64,000 nucleotides of DNA, taken from assembly GCA_900550395.1 (NCBI GenBank), contig URSD01000002.1, positions 62,001 to 126,000 on the forward strand. Direction: 5' to 3'. Shown here piece by piece: positions 28,621 through 38,355 of the stretch. Position numbers and translations under genes: made by a program. Under the pieces are notes generated by a model that saw only the letters and a list, made by a program, of their open reading frames with translations, did not search any database and was not told where the DNA came from. How positions within the stretch are numbered: the first letter of the stretch is position 1; each line of letters opens with the position of its first letter. This DNA comes from an uncultured Porphyromonadaceae bacterium (lineage in GTDB: Bacteria; Bacteroidota; Bacteroidia; Bacteroidales; Muribaculaceae).

Positions 28621-29739
28621 ATGGTGACGATATATTGTAAACAAAATCTCTGTCACTCGCCATTTTACGGGAAGGAGGAGGCAAGAATCATGGCCGGCAT
28701 CGCATTGTTGATGATGTTGATTCACCATTTCTTTGGATTTCAGTATTATAGGCTTGATTCCAATTGGTTCTATGAGCCATTCAAAATTGACGGAGTCTCG
28801 CTGGAACGAATTTTTGCCTCTGCAGGAAAACTATGTGTGGCGATATTCGCATTCATGAGCGGGTATGCGATATGGATAAACAGGGAGAAATACATCGGCT
28901 TAAAATATGTCGCAGGCCGCGCCGCCGAGTTCCTGTTGAATTATTGGATAATAGTTTTCCTTTTCTACATTTATGCCTGTGCGACAGGAGACCGGCGACC
29001 GGATGCCGGCACATTGCTTCAAAACCTCTATGGAGGTGCCACGGGCCCCGGTTTTCCGTACGTAAACGTTGCATTTGCATGGTATGTATGTTTTTATATC
29101 GTTCTGCTTATGCTTTCGCCTGTATTGCTAAGGCTGACCTATAGGCTCACCTGGATTCAGGATGTCCTTTTACTGATATTTCTCCAGTTCCTGCATTGGG
29201 GAATGCAAATATCCGGAATCGACAGCGCATTCCACTCAATATCTCTCACCTTGTTATCCGGAACTCTGATTGCATCAGTTTTCGGCTTACTCGTAGCGAA
29301 ATGGGATGTCTTTGGCAGGGTAGAATCCATTTGCAGGAATCATCCGACGGCTCTGGGCTGTTGCCTGATTGTATCTGTACTTTCCATTCGGCAGATCTTT
29401 CTACTATCCGGGATAAACACCGGATTGAGCGAGGCGCTCTTTGCCGGAACATTTGTTTTTGCATCAATACTCATGTTCAAACATTCCGGGACGGCAACAA
29501 TAAGAAAAATACTGATATGGATTGGAATCAACAGCATGAACATGTGGTTTCTTCATAGCATATTCTTTACCGGCAGCCGCCCTTGGCAGCACATACTATA
29601 CTTTCCCCATTACTCAATATTGATTCTGCTATGGGGCATTATTCTTTTGATACCTGGTGCCATCGGCGTATCATGGATTCAGAAACGAATTCTGTCCTGG
29701 TGTAAACAGCTCTCCGGAGTATTGACAACTTCAAAATGA
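28621..29739 (+). CDS. Acyltransferase-3-like membrane protein
   Basis: 372 residues from ATG 28621 (MVTIYCKQN); the frame is open back to 28510, but that part overlaps the preceding GT4 gene and has no membrane character. About ten transmembrane helices. EEARIMAGIALLMMLIHHFF and the C-terminal INSMNMWFLHSIFFTG resemble acyltransferase-3 proteins, although the first motif is divergent. It overlaps the next gene by four bases. Confidence 0.78.
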   Translation: MVTIYCKQNLCHSPFYGKEEARIMAGIALLMMLIHHFFGFQYYRLDSNWFYEPFKIDGVSLERIFASAGKLCVAIFAFMSGYAIWINREKYIGLKYVAGRAAEFLLNYWIIVFLFYIYACATGDRRPDAGTLLQNLYGGATGPGFPYVNVAFAWYVCFYIVLLMLSPVLLRLTYRLTWIQDVLLLIFLQFLHWGMQISGIDSAFHSISLTLLSGTLIASVFGLLVAKWDVFGRVESICRNHPTALGCCLIVSVLSIRQIFLLSGINTGLSEALFAGTFVFASILMFKHSGTATIRKILIWIGINSMNMWFLHSIFFTGSRPWQHILYFPHYSILILLWGIILLIPGAIGVSWIQKRILSWCKQLSGVLTTSK

Positions 29740-30839
29740 CTATTGCATACTGCATTGACGGACTTTGGCAGTCCGGAGGCACTGAACGCGTCGTCACAAC
29801 CAAACTCAACTGGTGGGCGACACAGCCCGGCGTGCGAGTGGTCTGTGTTACACTGGACGACAGCCGAGAACCGTTCTTCTCACTCGACAGCCGGGTGGAA
29901 AACTTTAAACTCCGTGTTATACCAGGTGACAGGCGTAGCTATAAAACTGAAATCTCAAAACTGTTCAATCGGCTGAAGCCGGATATAGTAGTCGGTGTTG
30001 CCGGCACAGCCATTGATGTATTGCCACTTCTGAACGACGGAAGCCGTAAGGTTCTGGAATTTCATTATACCAAAAACTTTCTTGTCAACTTTGTCAAGGG
30101 ACTGCACACAATACGTTTCCGGTCGCTGCACATCCTTAAAATGAAATGGTTGCAGTGGAAACTTGAAAAGACTTCCCGCAAATACGACCTTTTCGTCGGG
30201 CTGACAAAAAAGGATATGAGTCTCTGGGGCAATCCTGCCAATATGACTTTTGTACATAATCCCCTTTCTTTCAGAAGCAATATAAAGTCCGACTGTATGT
30301 CAAAACGCATCATCGCAGTCGGCAGCTGGACTCCGTCGAAAGGTTTCGACCAGTTGCTGGAAGCTTTCGGCCCATTATCGAAAAAATATCCTGACTGGAG
30401 CGTTGAACTATATGGCTCCGGACAGGAAGAATACCTGTTGCGGGAGATTATCGACAAATACGACATGAAAGCACAGGTAAGCCTTAATGCTCCTTGCCGT
30501 GACATTGCCGGCAAATTGATTCAGGCATCAATATATGCCTTCCCGTCACGCAGCGACGGATTCGGTCTTGTAATAACTGAAGCCATGGAATGCGGACTGC
30601 CTACCGTGGCTATGGATTGCCCGTGCGGCCCATGCGAGATTGTGACGGAACGCACCGGCATAGTTGTGCCCGATCAGGACGTCAACGCATTCTCTCGGGC
30701 TATGGAGCGACTCATGACAGACGGCTCCCTGCGACAACAGATGGGCAAAGCCGCGCAGACAGAAGTGGCTCGGTTTTATCCTGAAAACATAATGCCACAA
30801 TGGCTATCGCTGTTCAGCTCCATGATAAAGACGGACTGA
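29736..30839 (+). CDS. GT4-family glycosyltransferase
   Basis: 367 residues, GT-B fold. The start overlaps the upstream stop in ATGA. N-terminal loop GLWQSGGTERVVTTKLNWW, then IAVGSWTPSKGFDQLLEAF and the catalytic DGFGLVITEAMECGLPTVAM. The segment PCGPCEIVTERTGIVV is common in GalNAc- and Gal-transferring GT4 enzymes of O-antigen loci, but specificity is not certain. Confidence 0.9.
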   Translation: MTIAYCIDGLWQSGGTERVVTTKLNWWATQPGVRVVCVTLDDSREPFFSLDSRVENFKLRVIPGDRRSYKTEISKLFNRLKPDIVVGVAGTAIDVLPLLNDGSRKVLEFHYTKNFLVNFVKGLHTIRFRSLHILKMKWLQWKLEKTSRKYDLFVGLTKKDMSLWGNPANMTFVHNPLSFRSNIKSDCMSKRIIAVGSWTPSKGFDQLLEAFGPLSKKYPDWSVELYGSGQEEYLLREIIDKYDMKAQVSLNAPCRDIAGKLIQASIYAFPSRSDGFGLVITEAMECGLPTVAMDCPCGPCEIVTERTGIVVPDQDVNAFSRAMERLMTDGSLRQQMGKAAQTEVARFYPENIMPQWLSLFSSMIKTD

Positions 30840-30872
30840 CCCATTCCTAACACACCTCTTTATTTATCTCAG

Positions 30873-32171
30873 ATGGTATTCATAATCAACCTCATATGGC
30901 TTTGTATTCTTACCTGGTTCGGATTTAAATTCCTGAATCATAAGGATTCAATCGTGATGAGACTGCCTTTTTGCGATGAAAAGACAGAGATGGCCTGCAC
31001 CGGTCTGGAGGCTCTGCTGATATTCATGATCGGCACCGGCCTGATGGGACTGATTCCATTGCTGGCAATACATCTTGGAACTCTCGAGCTAATCTGCATA
31101 TTGGGTATTGCGCGCGCGCCGTACAAGGCCATATATTCCACTCCGCTTGAGTTTTATATTGTTTTTCTCCTATGGGCTGCCATCGGTATTATTTACGGAG
31201 TATCGGTAAACTATGGTGTCCGAATGATCCTTAAATATATCTATCCGTTGCTTATCGCTCTGTTTGCATCTGCTGTGATAAGAGACGTTGAGATATTCCT
31301 TAAAGCCGGACAGATGGGGCGGCGGATGGCCGTGATTTCGTTTATAACGTACTATATTCCCATGTCGGGTTTTATTTTCCTCGGCGTATTCTGGAACCGT
31401 GCGGCCTTGGCTACAAACTACATCGTATGGGTGGTTTTCTCCATAGCGCTTGCATACGCAGGAGTCAGGTCTAAGAAAAACATATTGTGGACGATAGCCT
31501 TTTGTCTCCCGGCCCTCATCTGGGTTTTCAGAACGGATATCTTCGGAAGTTCCGTAGCATTGGCTACATTTTTTTTCCTGAAATACAGACTGAAGTCTCT
31601 CCCTCTGGTAATAGGCATGGCCGGATTAGCCTTGTGTGCGCTATTCTATATCCCGGCGGTAAAGGAGAAAATGTATTTCCGTCCCGATGAAGTGACTATG
31701 ACAGATTTTCTGACCGGCAATGTCGACGAAAACAACATAAACACAAGCGGTAGAAAACAAGGCTGGGAAGATGTCGAACGATGGTTTTATGACGGACATG
31801 AATATAAAGGTTCCGGCACAGGCAGAGTGCAGCACTATTTCTACGAAGAAGCCCCCGGATGGCGTCGAGGCGGACAGTTGCACAACGACTTGCTGGTGCT
31901 AAAATGCGACAACGGACTTATTGGCCTCGGCCTGTTCCTGTTGTCATACCTGGCTGTGATGTTCCATTGCATGATAATATATCATAAGTCCGACAGAAAC
32001 TCCGTAAAGCTATGCGCCAGTGTTGCCGGCGCTGCCCTCATGGGCATATTAGTGACAACCTACAGCGACAATACCATATCCTACTCCATGGCAACGCTCG
32101 CCTACCCCTGGGCATTTTATGGCATGGCTCTCGGATTGGCAAAACGAGAAAAAGACACTGCCGGTCTCTGA
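30873..32171 (+). CDS. Wzy-like O-antigen/capsule polymerase
   Basis: 432 residues, about 11 predicted membrane helices. The long periplasmic loop near the C terminus contains GSGTGRVQHYFYEE and GGQLHNDLLVLKCDNGLIGL, which resembles the HN(D/E)-containing loop of the Wzy/WaaL ligase-polymerase superfamily. Present once in the locus together with Wzx and Wzc, it is the obvious polymerase of a Wzx/Wzy-dependent pathway. Confidence 0.85.
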   Translation: MVFIINLIWLCILTWFGFKFLNHKDSIVMRLPFCDEKTEMACTGLEALLIFMIGTGLMGLIPLLAIHLGTLELICILGIARAPYKAIYSTPLEFYIVFLLWAAIGIIYGVSVNYGVRMILKYIYPLLIALFASAVIRDVEIFLKAGQMGRRMAVISFITYYIPMSGFIFLGVFWNRAALATNYIVWVVFSIALAYAGVRSKKNILWTIAFCLPALIWVFRTDIFGSSVALATFFFLKYRLKSLPLVIGMAGLALCALFYIPAVKEKMYFRPDEVTMTDFLTGNVDENNINTSGRKQGWEDVERWFYDGHEYKGSGTGRVQHYFYEEAPGWRRGGQLHNDLLVLKCDNGLIGLGLFLLSYLAVMFHCMIIYHKSDRNSVKLCASVAGAALMGILVTTYSDNTISYSMATLAYPWAFYGMALGLAKREKDTAGL

Positions 32172-32180
32172 ATCAATGAT

Positions 32181-33236
32181 ATGACATTCTTATCCTCAGA
32201 CATTTCCAAAGGAAAAATCGAAAATAACCTTTCCAGAACATTCGATTTCCTTAGATTTCCGTTGGCTCTTTTTGTTGTGTATCTGCACATAGTCCCCACC
32301 CTCTGTCTTGAGAGCGCTGAGACATCCATAATTCGCGTCACCTATCCCGTTTACTATTGGATAAACAACAGTATATGCACTTTAGCAAATCTGGCCGTAC
32401 CATGTTTCTTTATTATTTCCGGATATCTGATGGGCTTCAATATGACATCCTTTCAGTCCGGAATATACCTTTCTAAATTATATCGGAGATGCTTCACATT
32501 GCTTATTCCATACATTATATGGAATATTGCCTGTGTGGTATATCTGCATCTTACAGGACAGATTGAATACGTGCCGTCCTGGGCTGCCACATTTATTCAG
32601 CCTGTCAACTTTCCACTATGGTTTTTAAGGAACCTTATCGTCCTGAATCTACTTTATCCGGTCATATGGTGGATGGCCGCCAGACTGAAATTACCTTTCC
32701 TGATTTTTTCCTTCGTTTTGTTTTCAGTGCTTCCTTTGTTCTGTGACCCATACTCTTTTGCAAATCAAACCGCTGTATCATTATTGATGTTCTATGCAGG
32801 CGTGTTTTGGGGAATCAACAGCTATACCGTTTGTAATTTCCGTCCGACAGTTCTGATTTCGATAATTATCACAGGAATCACCGCCTGCATCATCAACCTT
32901 TTTCACTTCCTGCCCATATCGGCATATATCAACAACGTATATCTGCTGACCGGAACCCATGCCCTGATTATATTGAGTTATCTTGCCGTCAAGCACTACC
33001 GGATAGTGACAATACCGATTTTGACATCAGCAAGTTTCTTCATATATGTCTCCCATAAATTAGGACCGACCTACATATCAAAACGGCTGGAAATTTTACT
33101 TCCGGCAGATTCTGAGATAACCCGAATCGTCATCTTCCTGATTTGTCCGGTCATTGCATCCGGTATCTGCGTACTGACGTATTATGCCCTGAGTAAAATC
33201 AGTCCACGATTCTTAAAGATACTCACCGGCAAATAA
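32181..33236 (+). CDS. Acyltransferase-3 family membrane O-acyltransferase
   Basis: 351 residues with about ten transmembrane segments. RTFDFLRFPLALFVVYLHIV gives the N-terminal signature (R-x10-H), and LANLAVPCFFIISGYLMGF the second. It is the fourth membrane acyltransferase of the locus, located ten bases after the polymerase gene. Confidence 0.86.
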   Translation: MTFLSSDISKGKIENNLSRTFDFLRFPLALFVVYLHIVPTLCLESAETSIIRVTYPVYYWINNSICTLANLAVPCFFIISGYLMGFNMTSFQSGIYLSKLYRRCFTLLIPYIIWNIACVVYLHLTGQIEYVPSWAATFIQPVNFPLWFLRNLIVLNLLYPVIWWMAARLKLPFLIFSFVLFSVLPLFCDPYSFANQTAVSLLMFYAGVFWGINSYTVCNFRPTVLISIIITGITACIINLFHFLPISAYINNVYLLTGTHALIILSYLAVKHYRIVTIPILTSASFFIYVSHKLGPTYISKRLEILLPADSEITRIVIFLICPVIASGICVLTYYALSKISPRFLKILTGK

Positions 33237-33245
33237 TTTACATCC

Positions 33246-34181
33246 ATGAACCTTGGCAATATCAAAAATATGGTGCGCAGGATGCACAGATATGGCATAT
33301 GGCTCAGCATTTCAAACCTTATACTTGTGTATGGTCGTCGACACCTCCCGCCATCAATACTAAAAAAGACTGGCGACAGCCGCAATAAACTCATCCGCCG
33401 TAAAGTAAGCCATTACCTGCCGGCAATATCAGACCACATCTGCACACCCACTCCACTCATCATAAAAGACAATGCAATCTGGGTGTGCTGGCTACAGGGA
33501 GAAGAACACATGCCTGAACTGGTACGCATCTGCTGGAAATCCATTCAGAAAAATTCAGCAGGCCATGACGTTGTCCTTCTGTCTCTGGACAATTATTCAG
33601 ACTATGTGGTCATACCACCTGTAGCATTAAACAAATACATCGACAAAAAGCTGAGCCATGCCCATTTCGCCGACATCATTCGTATGAACCTTCTGGCTCA
33701 GCAAGGCGGTCTTTGGCTTGATGCCACAATGCTCCTTACGGCGCCTGTCGCACAGAGTATATTCGACATGCCTTTCTTCTCCATCAAGACACGCCCCCAG
33801 GGCTACTTCGTTTCCGACTGCCGATGGGCTGTGTTTACGCTGGCATGCAAACGCGGCTGCGACATAATGCCACGTGTTGCAAAAGCTTTCGAGAACTATA
33901 TGGAGAACAACGATATCCTGATTGATTATTTCCTGTTCGACCACTTCATTGACATTCTATACCGCACGGATGACACTGTCCGACGGATTATAGACGCTGT
34001 ACCTTTCAACAATCCTGATGTCCACGCCCTACGCACATTAATCGCTCAAGATTACAACGAACCATTGATGAATAAAATGACAGAATCCACACAGATGTTC
34101 AAATTGAACACCCGCACCTGGTCGCCGACGGAGCTGGAATCCAATCCGAAATCCCTGTATCAATTTCTGAAGAAAATATAG
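33246..34181 (+). CDS. Capsular polysaccharide synthesis glycosyltransferase (GT32-like)
   Basis: 311 residues. IWVCWLQGEEHMPELVRICW and FADIIRMNLLAQQGGLWLDA are the signatures of the Caps_synth/GT32-like family; the DxD-like site is in GGLWLDATMLL. Members transfer hexoses in capsule and LPS assembly. It is followed by the largest gap inside the locus (165 bases). Confidence 0.86.
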   Translation: MNLGNIKNMVRRMHRYGIWLSISNLILVYGRRHLPPSILKKTGDSRNKLIRRKVSHYLPAISDHICTPTPLIIKDNAIWVCWLQGEEHMPELVRICWKSIQKNSAGHDVVLLSLDNYSDYVVIPPVALNKYIDKKLSHAHFADIIRMNLLAQQGGLWLDATMLLTAPVAQSIFDMPFFSIKTRPQGYFVSDCRWAVFTLACKRGCDIMPRVAKAFENYMENNDILIDYFLFDHFIDILYRTDDTVRRIIDAVPFNNPDVHALRTLIAQDYNEPLMNKMTESTQMFKLNTRTWSPTELESNPKSLYQFLKKI

Positions 34182-34205
34182 GGGTTATTAATCAAGGCGA
34201 TCAAC

Positions 34206-34245
34206 TCAGGAGGGGTAACGCCCTACAATACGATCGGCCTCCTGA
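34206..34245 (+). promoter_or_regulatory. Inverted repeat in the intra-locus gap
   Basis: TCAGGAGG (34206-34213) and CCTCCTGA (34238-34245) are exact reverse complements around a 24-base loop that contains a second small hairpin (GGG-TAAC-GCCC). No U-tract follows. It could be a processing or attenuation site within the long transcript; function unknown. Confidence 0.4.
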
Positions 34246-34346
34246 AGCATCAGAATTAGAATAACAGAACGAGAAGTAATCCTGACAGCAGAAAACGCTC
34301 GGGATTTGACTTACCGGAGTCAGCATCCGGTTTTAGACATACTTTT

Positions 34347-35246
34347 ATGATTTCCGTTGTAATTCCCCTTTACAATAAGGAGCAATCCGTCAAGAACACC
34401 ATACGCACAGTTCTTGACCAGACATTTCAAGACTTCGAGATTGTAATAGTGGACGATGGCTCTACCGATCACTCCGCAGAGAAAGTGCTTGAGATTTCAG
34501 ATTCACGCATACGGCTGATCAGTCAAAGCAATGCCGGCGTATCCGTAGCTCGCAATCGCGGAATAAGCGAAGCCGATGGCGAATTCATCGCATTTCTTGA
34601 CGCAGACGATGTCTGGAGTTCTGATTATCTGATGACGATGCACCGGCTTACTGCCGCTTTCCCACAATGCGACGTATTTGCGTCAAATTACAATTTCCGC
34701 CAACCCGACGGAACGCTCAAACCGACTGTCATAAACCGGCTTCCATTCCGGGGGAAAACCGGACTGCTTACAAACTACTTTGAAGTAGCGTCCTGCTCAC
34801 ATCCTCCCCTCTGGACCTCAGCCGTGATGGTTAGAAAATCGGCAATACATGCCGTTGGCGGTTTTCCACCCGGTGTAAAATCCGGGGAAGACTTGCTTAC
34901 ATGGGCTCGCCTTGCTTGTCGATACAACATCGCATATTGCAATATTCCGATTGCCACATTCGTAGCAGATGGTTACGGCATCCACGACAGACCCAAACGC
35001 ATTCCTTCTGAAAAAGACTATGTCGGCGACGAGCTGGCCCGACTGTATATCTCATGCCGTTCCCGGAGCCTGAAGCGGTATGTAGCTCACTGGCACAAGA
35101 TGCGTGCCAACATATACATGCGCCTGCGTATGCGCCGCCTGTCTGTAAAAGAATGCCTTGTCGGATTAAAATACCATCCGACCAATATCAAGCTGTACGC
35201 CTTTATGTTCCTGAATATGCTTCCGTCAAGACTTCAGCCTTTCTGA
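34347..35246 (+). CDS. GT2-family glycosyltransferase
   Basis: 299 residues, GT-A fold with unusually canonical motifs: ISVVIPLYNKEQSVKNTIRT, IVIVDDGSTDHS, NAGVSVARNRGISEADGEFI and FLDADDVWSSDYL; GEDLLTWARLA is the catalytic segment. It opens the last sub-cluster of the locus after a 165-base gap. Confidence 0.91.
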   Translation: MISVVIPLYNKEQSVKNTIRTVLDQTFQDFEIVIVDDGSTDHSAEKVLEISDSRIRLISQSNAGVSVARNRGISEADGEFIAFLDADDVWSSDYLMTMHRLTAAFPQCDVFASNYNFRQPDGTLKPTVINRLPFRGKTGLLTNYFEVASCSHPPLWTSAVMVRKSAIHAVGGFPPGVKSGEDLLTWARLACRYNIAYCNIPIATFVADGYGIHDRPKRIPSEKDYVGDELARLYISCRSRSLKRYVAHWHKMRANIYMRLRMRRLSVKECLVGLKYHPTNIKLYAFMFLNMLPSRLQPF

Positions 35247-35253
35247 AAATAGT

Positions 35254-36165
35254 ATGAACACAGATAATCCTAACGGTTGTAAACTCGCACCAATTGCCAT
35301 TTTTGCATTCAACCGACCTGACTCACTGACGCGGCTCCTTGATTCCCTGTCGAAAAACAAGCTATATGCCGAATCTCCGAAATACATATTTATCGACGGA
35401 CCGCGCGACGAAAGGGATACCCCGCAAGTTGAACACGTTGCGGAAATTGCCGGACAGCACGGACTGAATATCGTACGATCGTCGCGCAACCTGGGACTCG
35501 CACGCAACATCATAGGAGGCATCAGCCGAATTTTAGAACAGTATGACCGAGTGATTGTGGTCGAGGACGACCTTTACTGCGCACCCTCGTTCCTGCTATA
35601 CATGAATCAGGCGCTGGAATTCTACAAGCAAGCACCCGCTATACTTTCCATATGCGGCTACGGGCTTAAAATCAAGCGCCCCGGAAACTACAGCGGCGAT
35701 GTGTACCTCTCCAACAGATCATCGTCATGGGGATGGGGCACTTGGGCCGACAGATGGGCAGAAATAGACTGGGACATACCGGATTGGCCGCAACTTAAAA
35801 AGAAACCGGGGATAAAAAGCGGATTCAACCGCGGAGGCAGCGATATGTATGGAATGCTCGACGACTATAAAAAAGGCCGGAACAATTCCTGGGCAATAAG
35901 ATTTTGCTTCCACCAGTTCCGCTACGGGCTCTATTCGGTTCATCCGTTTCTATCACTCGTCGCCAATGAAGGCTACGGAACATCCGCTACAAACTGCCGC
36001 CAGAAATACTCACGCTTTAAGGTTGACATGAATCTGTCTGAAGACATCAGCTTCAACCTCACAGACAATATTTCGCCCGACAATAGAATATTACGCCGGC
36101 TGCGTTCATATCACTCAATTCCCATACGTATTTACAGCCGTCTGCGCCGGCTGCTCGACATTTAG
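35254..36165 (+). CDS. GNT-I-like GT-A glycosyltransferase
   Basis: 303 residues. PIAIFAFNRPDSLTRLLDSL, YIFIDGPRDERDT and RNLGLARNIIGGI are followed by the metal-binding VVVEDDLYCAPSFLLYM. The later SSWGWGTWADRWAEIDWDI is common in sugar transferases of bacterial capsule loci related to the GNT-I fold. Donor unknown. Confidence 0.84.
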   Translation: MNTDNPNGCKLAPIAIFAFNRPDSLTRLLDSLSKNKLYAESPKYIFIDGPRDERDTPQVEHVAEIAGQHGLNIVRSSRNLGLARNIIGGISRILEQYDRVIVVEDDLYCAPSFLLYMNQALEFYKQAPAILSICGYGLKIKRPGNYSGDVYLSNRSSSWGWGTWADRWAEIDWDIPDWPQLKKKPGIKSGFNRGGSDMYGMLDDYKKGRNNSWAIRFCFHQFRYGLYSVHPFLSLVANEGYGTSATNCRQKYSRFKVDMNLSEDISFNLTDNISPDNRILRRLRSYHSIPIRIYSRLRRLLDI

Positions 36166-36239
36166 AACTTCTATTCCGCCCTCTTCAGCACTTGTGTGCG
36201 TACCCTGCACCACGTTCTGAAGAGTTCAAACATAGACTG

Positions 36240-37430
36240 ATGAAAATACTGTTAGTACACAACGATTACGGAAAATACTCCGGTGAGGAAGCCGTTGTCG
36301 ACAAGATGGCATTGATGCTTGAGGCATCGGGGCATCATGTCGCACAATTAAGAATGAGTTCCGCGAAAGTTATCGGGTCTACAATTGGAAAAATCCACGG
36401 ATTCGTGGCAGGAATACATAGTCCGTCAGGCATTCTCGCAATGAGGAGGGCTCTGAAAAAAGAGAAACCCGATATAGTGAATATTCACAATCTCTATCCG
36501 TTCATTTCGCCGGCTGCATTACGTGTATGTAAAAAAGAAGGAGTACCGGTCGTGATGACCGTACACAATTTCCGGCTGATCTGCCCCACCGGACTCTTCA
36601 TGCGAGACAACAAACCATGCGAACTTTGCCTCCGCAAAGGAAATGAATGGGGATGCGTGAAATACAACTGCGAGCACTCGCTGGCGAAATCCATCGGATA
36701 TGCCGTACGCAATGCCGTGGCAAGAATCAATCGATACTATATGGACAATGTCGACTGCTTTGCATGCATAACTGATTTCCAACGGCAAAAACTGATAGAA
36801 GCCGGGTTCCCGGCCGAAAAAATAACCGTTATTCCAAACTCAGCGGATACAGCCGTTGAAGCATGCTTGAACGACGGAGACTATGTGGCATATAGCGGAC
36901 GCATAAGCCGGGAGAAAGGCGTTGATCTCATAATTGAAGCTGCCAGGCGTAATCCCGACATCCCTTTCAGGCTCGCCGGTGCAGTTCGTGATACCGGCCT
37001 CATCTCTGATCTGCCTGAAAATGTTGAGCATGTCGGTTATCTGTCAGGACAAAAACTGCATGATTTCTATGCTAATGCAAGATTTTTTGTCATGGCGTCC
37101 CGATGGTACGAAGGATTTCCAATGACTATACTTGAGACCGCACGATTCAGAAAACCGATGATTGCACCGGATCACGGCGGATTCACCGAAATAATCGGTC
37201 ATGGCGACAGCGCCATAGGAATGCTGACTGTTCCGGGCGACATCAGCACATTATCCGGCTCGATACGCAATCTGTGGGATAACCCATCACAATCAAGACT
37301 GTTTGGAGACAAAGCCCATAGAAAACTCGTAAACTGCTATTCCGACACTATTGTGTCTTCAATGTGGAATAACCTCCTTTACCAATTGATTCAGATAAAA
37401 AACTTTGCGTATCAGGCTAACAACATATAG
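36240..37430 (+). CDS. GT4-family glycosyltransferase
   Basis: 396 residues from ATG 36240 (MKILLVHNDYGKYSGEEAVV); a TTG-started extension to 36192 lacks family similarity. GT-B fold with VMTVHNFRLICPTGLFMRD, a Cys-rich insert (CELCLRKGNEWGCVKYNC) often seen in capsule transferases of this subgroup, SGRISREKGVDLIIEAA, and the E-x7-E region EGFPMTILETARFRKPMI. Confidence 0.91.
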   Translation: MKILLVHNDYGKYSGEEAVVDKMALMLEASGHHVAQLRMSSAKVIGSTIGKIHGFVAGIHSPSGILAMRRALKKEKPDIVNIHNLYPFISPAALRVCKKEGVPVVMTVHNFRLICPTGLFMRDNKPCELCLRKGNEWGCVKYNCEHSLAKSIGYAVRNAVARINRYYMDNVDCFACITDFQRQKLIEAGFPAEKITVIPNSADTAVEACLNDGDYVAYSGRISREKGVDLIIEAARRNPDIPFRLAGAVRDTGLISDLPENVEHVGYLSGQKLHDFYANARFFVMASRWYEGFPMTILETARFRKPMIAPDHGGFTEIIGHGDSAIGMLTVPGDISTLSGSIRNLWDNPSQSRLFGDKAHRKLVNCYSDTIVSSMWNNLLYQLIQIKNFAYQANNI

Positions 37431-37523
37431 CGCAGACTAATAGCATTTTAATTGTAGAGCAATTCACGGAGGAGACTCCGGACATAACAAATTCATTACT
37501 TACATTTTCAGACTTAATCTCTT

Positions 37524-38282
37524 ATGGAATATTATTTCAATATCCGTTATGAGTTTATGCGTCAACGGGTACACAAGGCTATCGAAGAACGGCTTTCAGC
37601 ACCAGGGTCTGATTACATCTGTGTGGCTGACGGAGTGATAATGAATACCGCCAACCGGCAGAAACACTATCTCGACGTTGTGAACGGGGGCATGTTCTCA
37701 ATTTGCGACAGCAGCTACGTTCCTTTATATATTAAGCTGATCCACGGCAAAAAACTCGAACAATATTGTGGCAGCGAAATATTCTCCGACATCATTGCAA
37801 GCCGTAAATACCGCATGATCTTTCTGGGGACTCAGCAAAACATTCTAAACGGCCTCAGACAGAATCTGATGAAACTCAATCCACACATTTGCGATATGAA
37901 GTTCATCGAACTGCCCTTCTGCAAAGTGGATGATTTTGACTATCCCTCAATAGCTAGACTCATCGAAGAAGATGGAGCTGACATAATCTGGATTGCTTTG
38001 GGAGCGCCCAAACAGGAATACTTCATGTCAATGCTGAAACCTCACCTGAATCACGGCGTAATGATAGCGGTCGGAGCAGCTTTCAAATTCTTCAGTGGCG
38101 TTGATACCAACCGTGCTCCCGAATGGATGGTCCGTCACCACATGGAGTTTGTTTACCGCCTGGCTCAGGAACCATCCAAACAGTTCGGACGTTGTTTCAA
38201 CATTGTACGGACCCTTCCGTCTCTCCTCGTATCGGAGTGGAGAAGGAAATCCACACCGGCTGACACTCTCTCCGCAACATAA
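37524..38282 (+). CDS. WecG/TagA/CpsF family (GT26) glycosyltransferase
   Basis: 252 residues. IWIALGAPKQEYFMSMLKPH and MIAVGAAFKFFSGVDTNRAP with PEWMVRHHMEFVYRLAQEP are the GT26 signatures. WecG and TagA transfer N-acetylmannosaminuronate or N-acetylmannosamine onto lipid-linked GlcNAc, an early step of repeat-unit assembly; the sugar here is unknown. It is the last gene of the locus and ends 16 bases before a strong terminator. Confidence 0.92.
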   Translation: MEYYFNIRYEFMRQRVHKAIEERLSAPGSDYICVADGVIMNTANRQKHYLDVVNGGMFSICDSSYVPLYIKLIHGKKLEQYCGSEIFSDIIASRKYRMIFLGTQQNILNGLRQNLMKLNPHICDMKFIELPFCKVDDFDYPSIARLIEEDGADIIWIALGAPKQEYFMSMLKPHLNHGVMIAVGAAFKFFSGVDTNRAPEWMVRHHMEFVYRLAQEPSKQFGRCFNIVRTLPSLLVSEWRRKSTPADTLSAT

Positions 38283-38297
38283 CACGGTCAGCCCTCC

Positions 38298-38341
38298 AAA
38301 AAGAACGAGGCAGTCCAAAACCGGACTGCCTCGTTCTTTTT
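38298..38341. terminator. Strong bidirectional intrinsic terminator closing the polysaccharide locus
   Basis: A perfect 19-bp stem (38298-38316 with 38323-38341) around a six-base loop. The arms end in A5 and T5, so the structure can terminate both the plus-strand polysaccharide transcript and the convergent minus-strand transcript of the exported protein. Confidence 0.92.
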
Positions 38342-38355
38342 GGGTTGTTGTCTTA

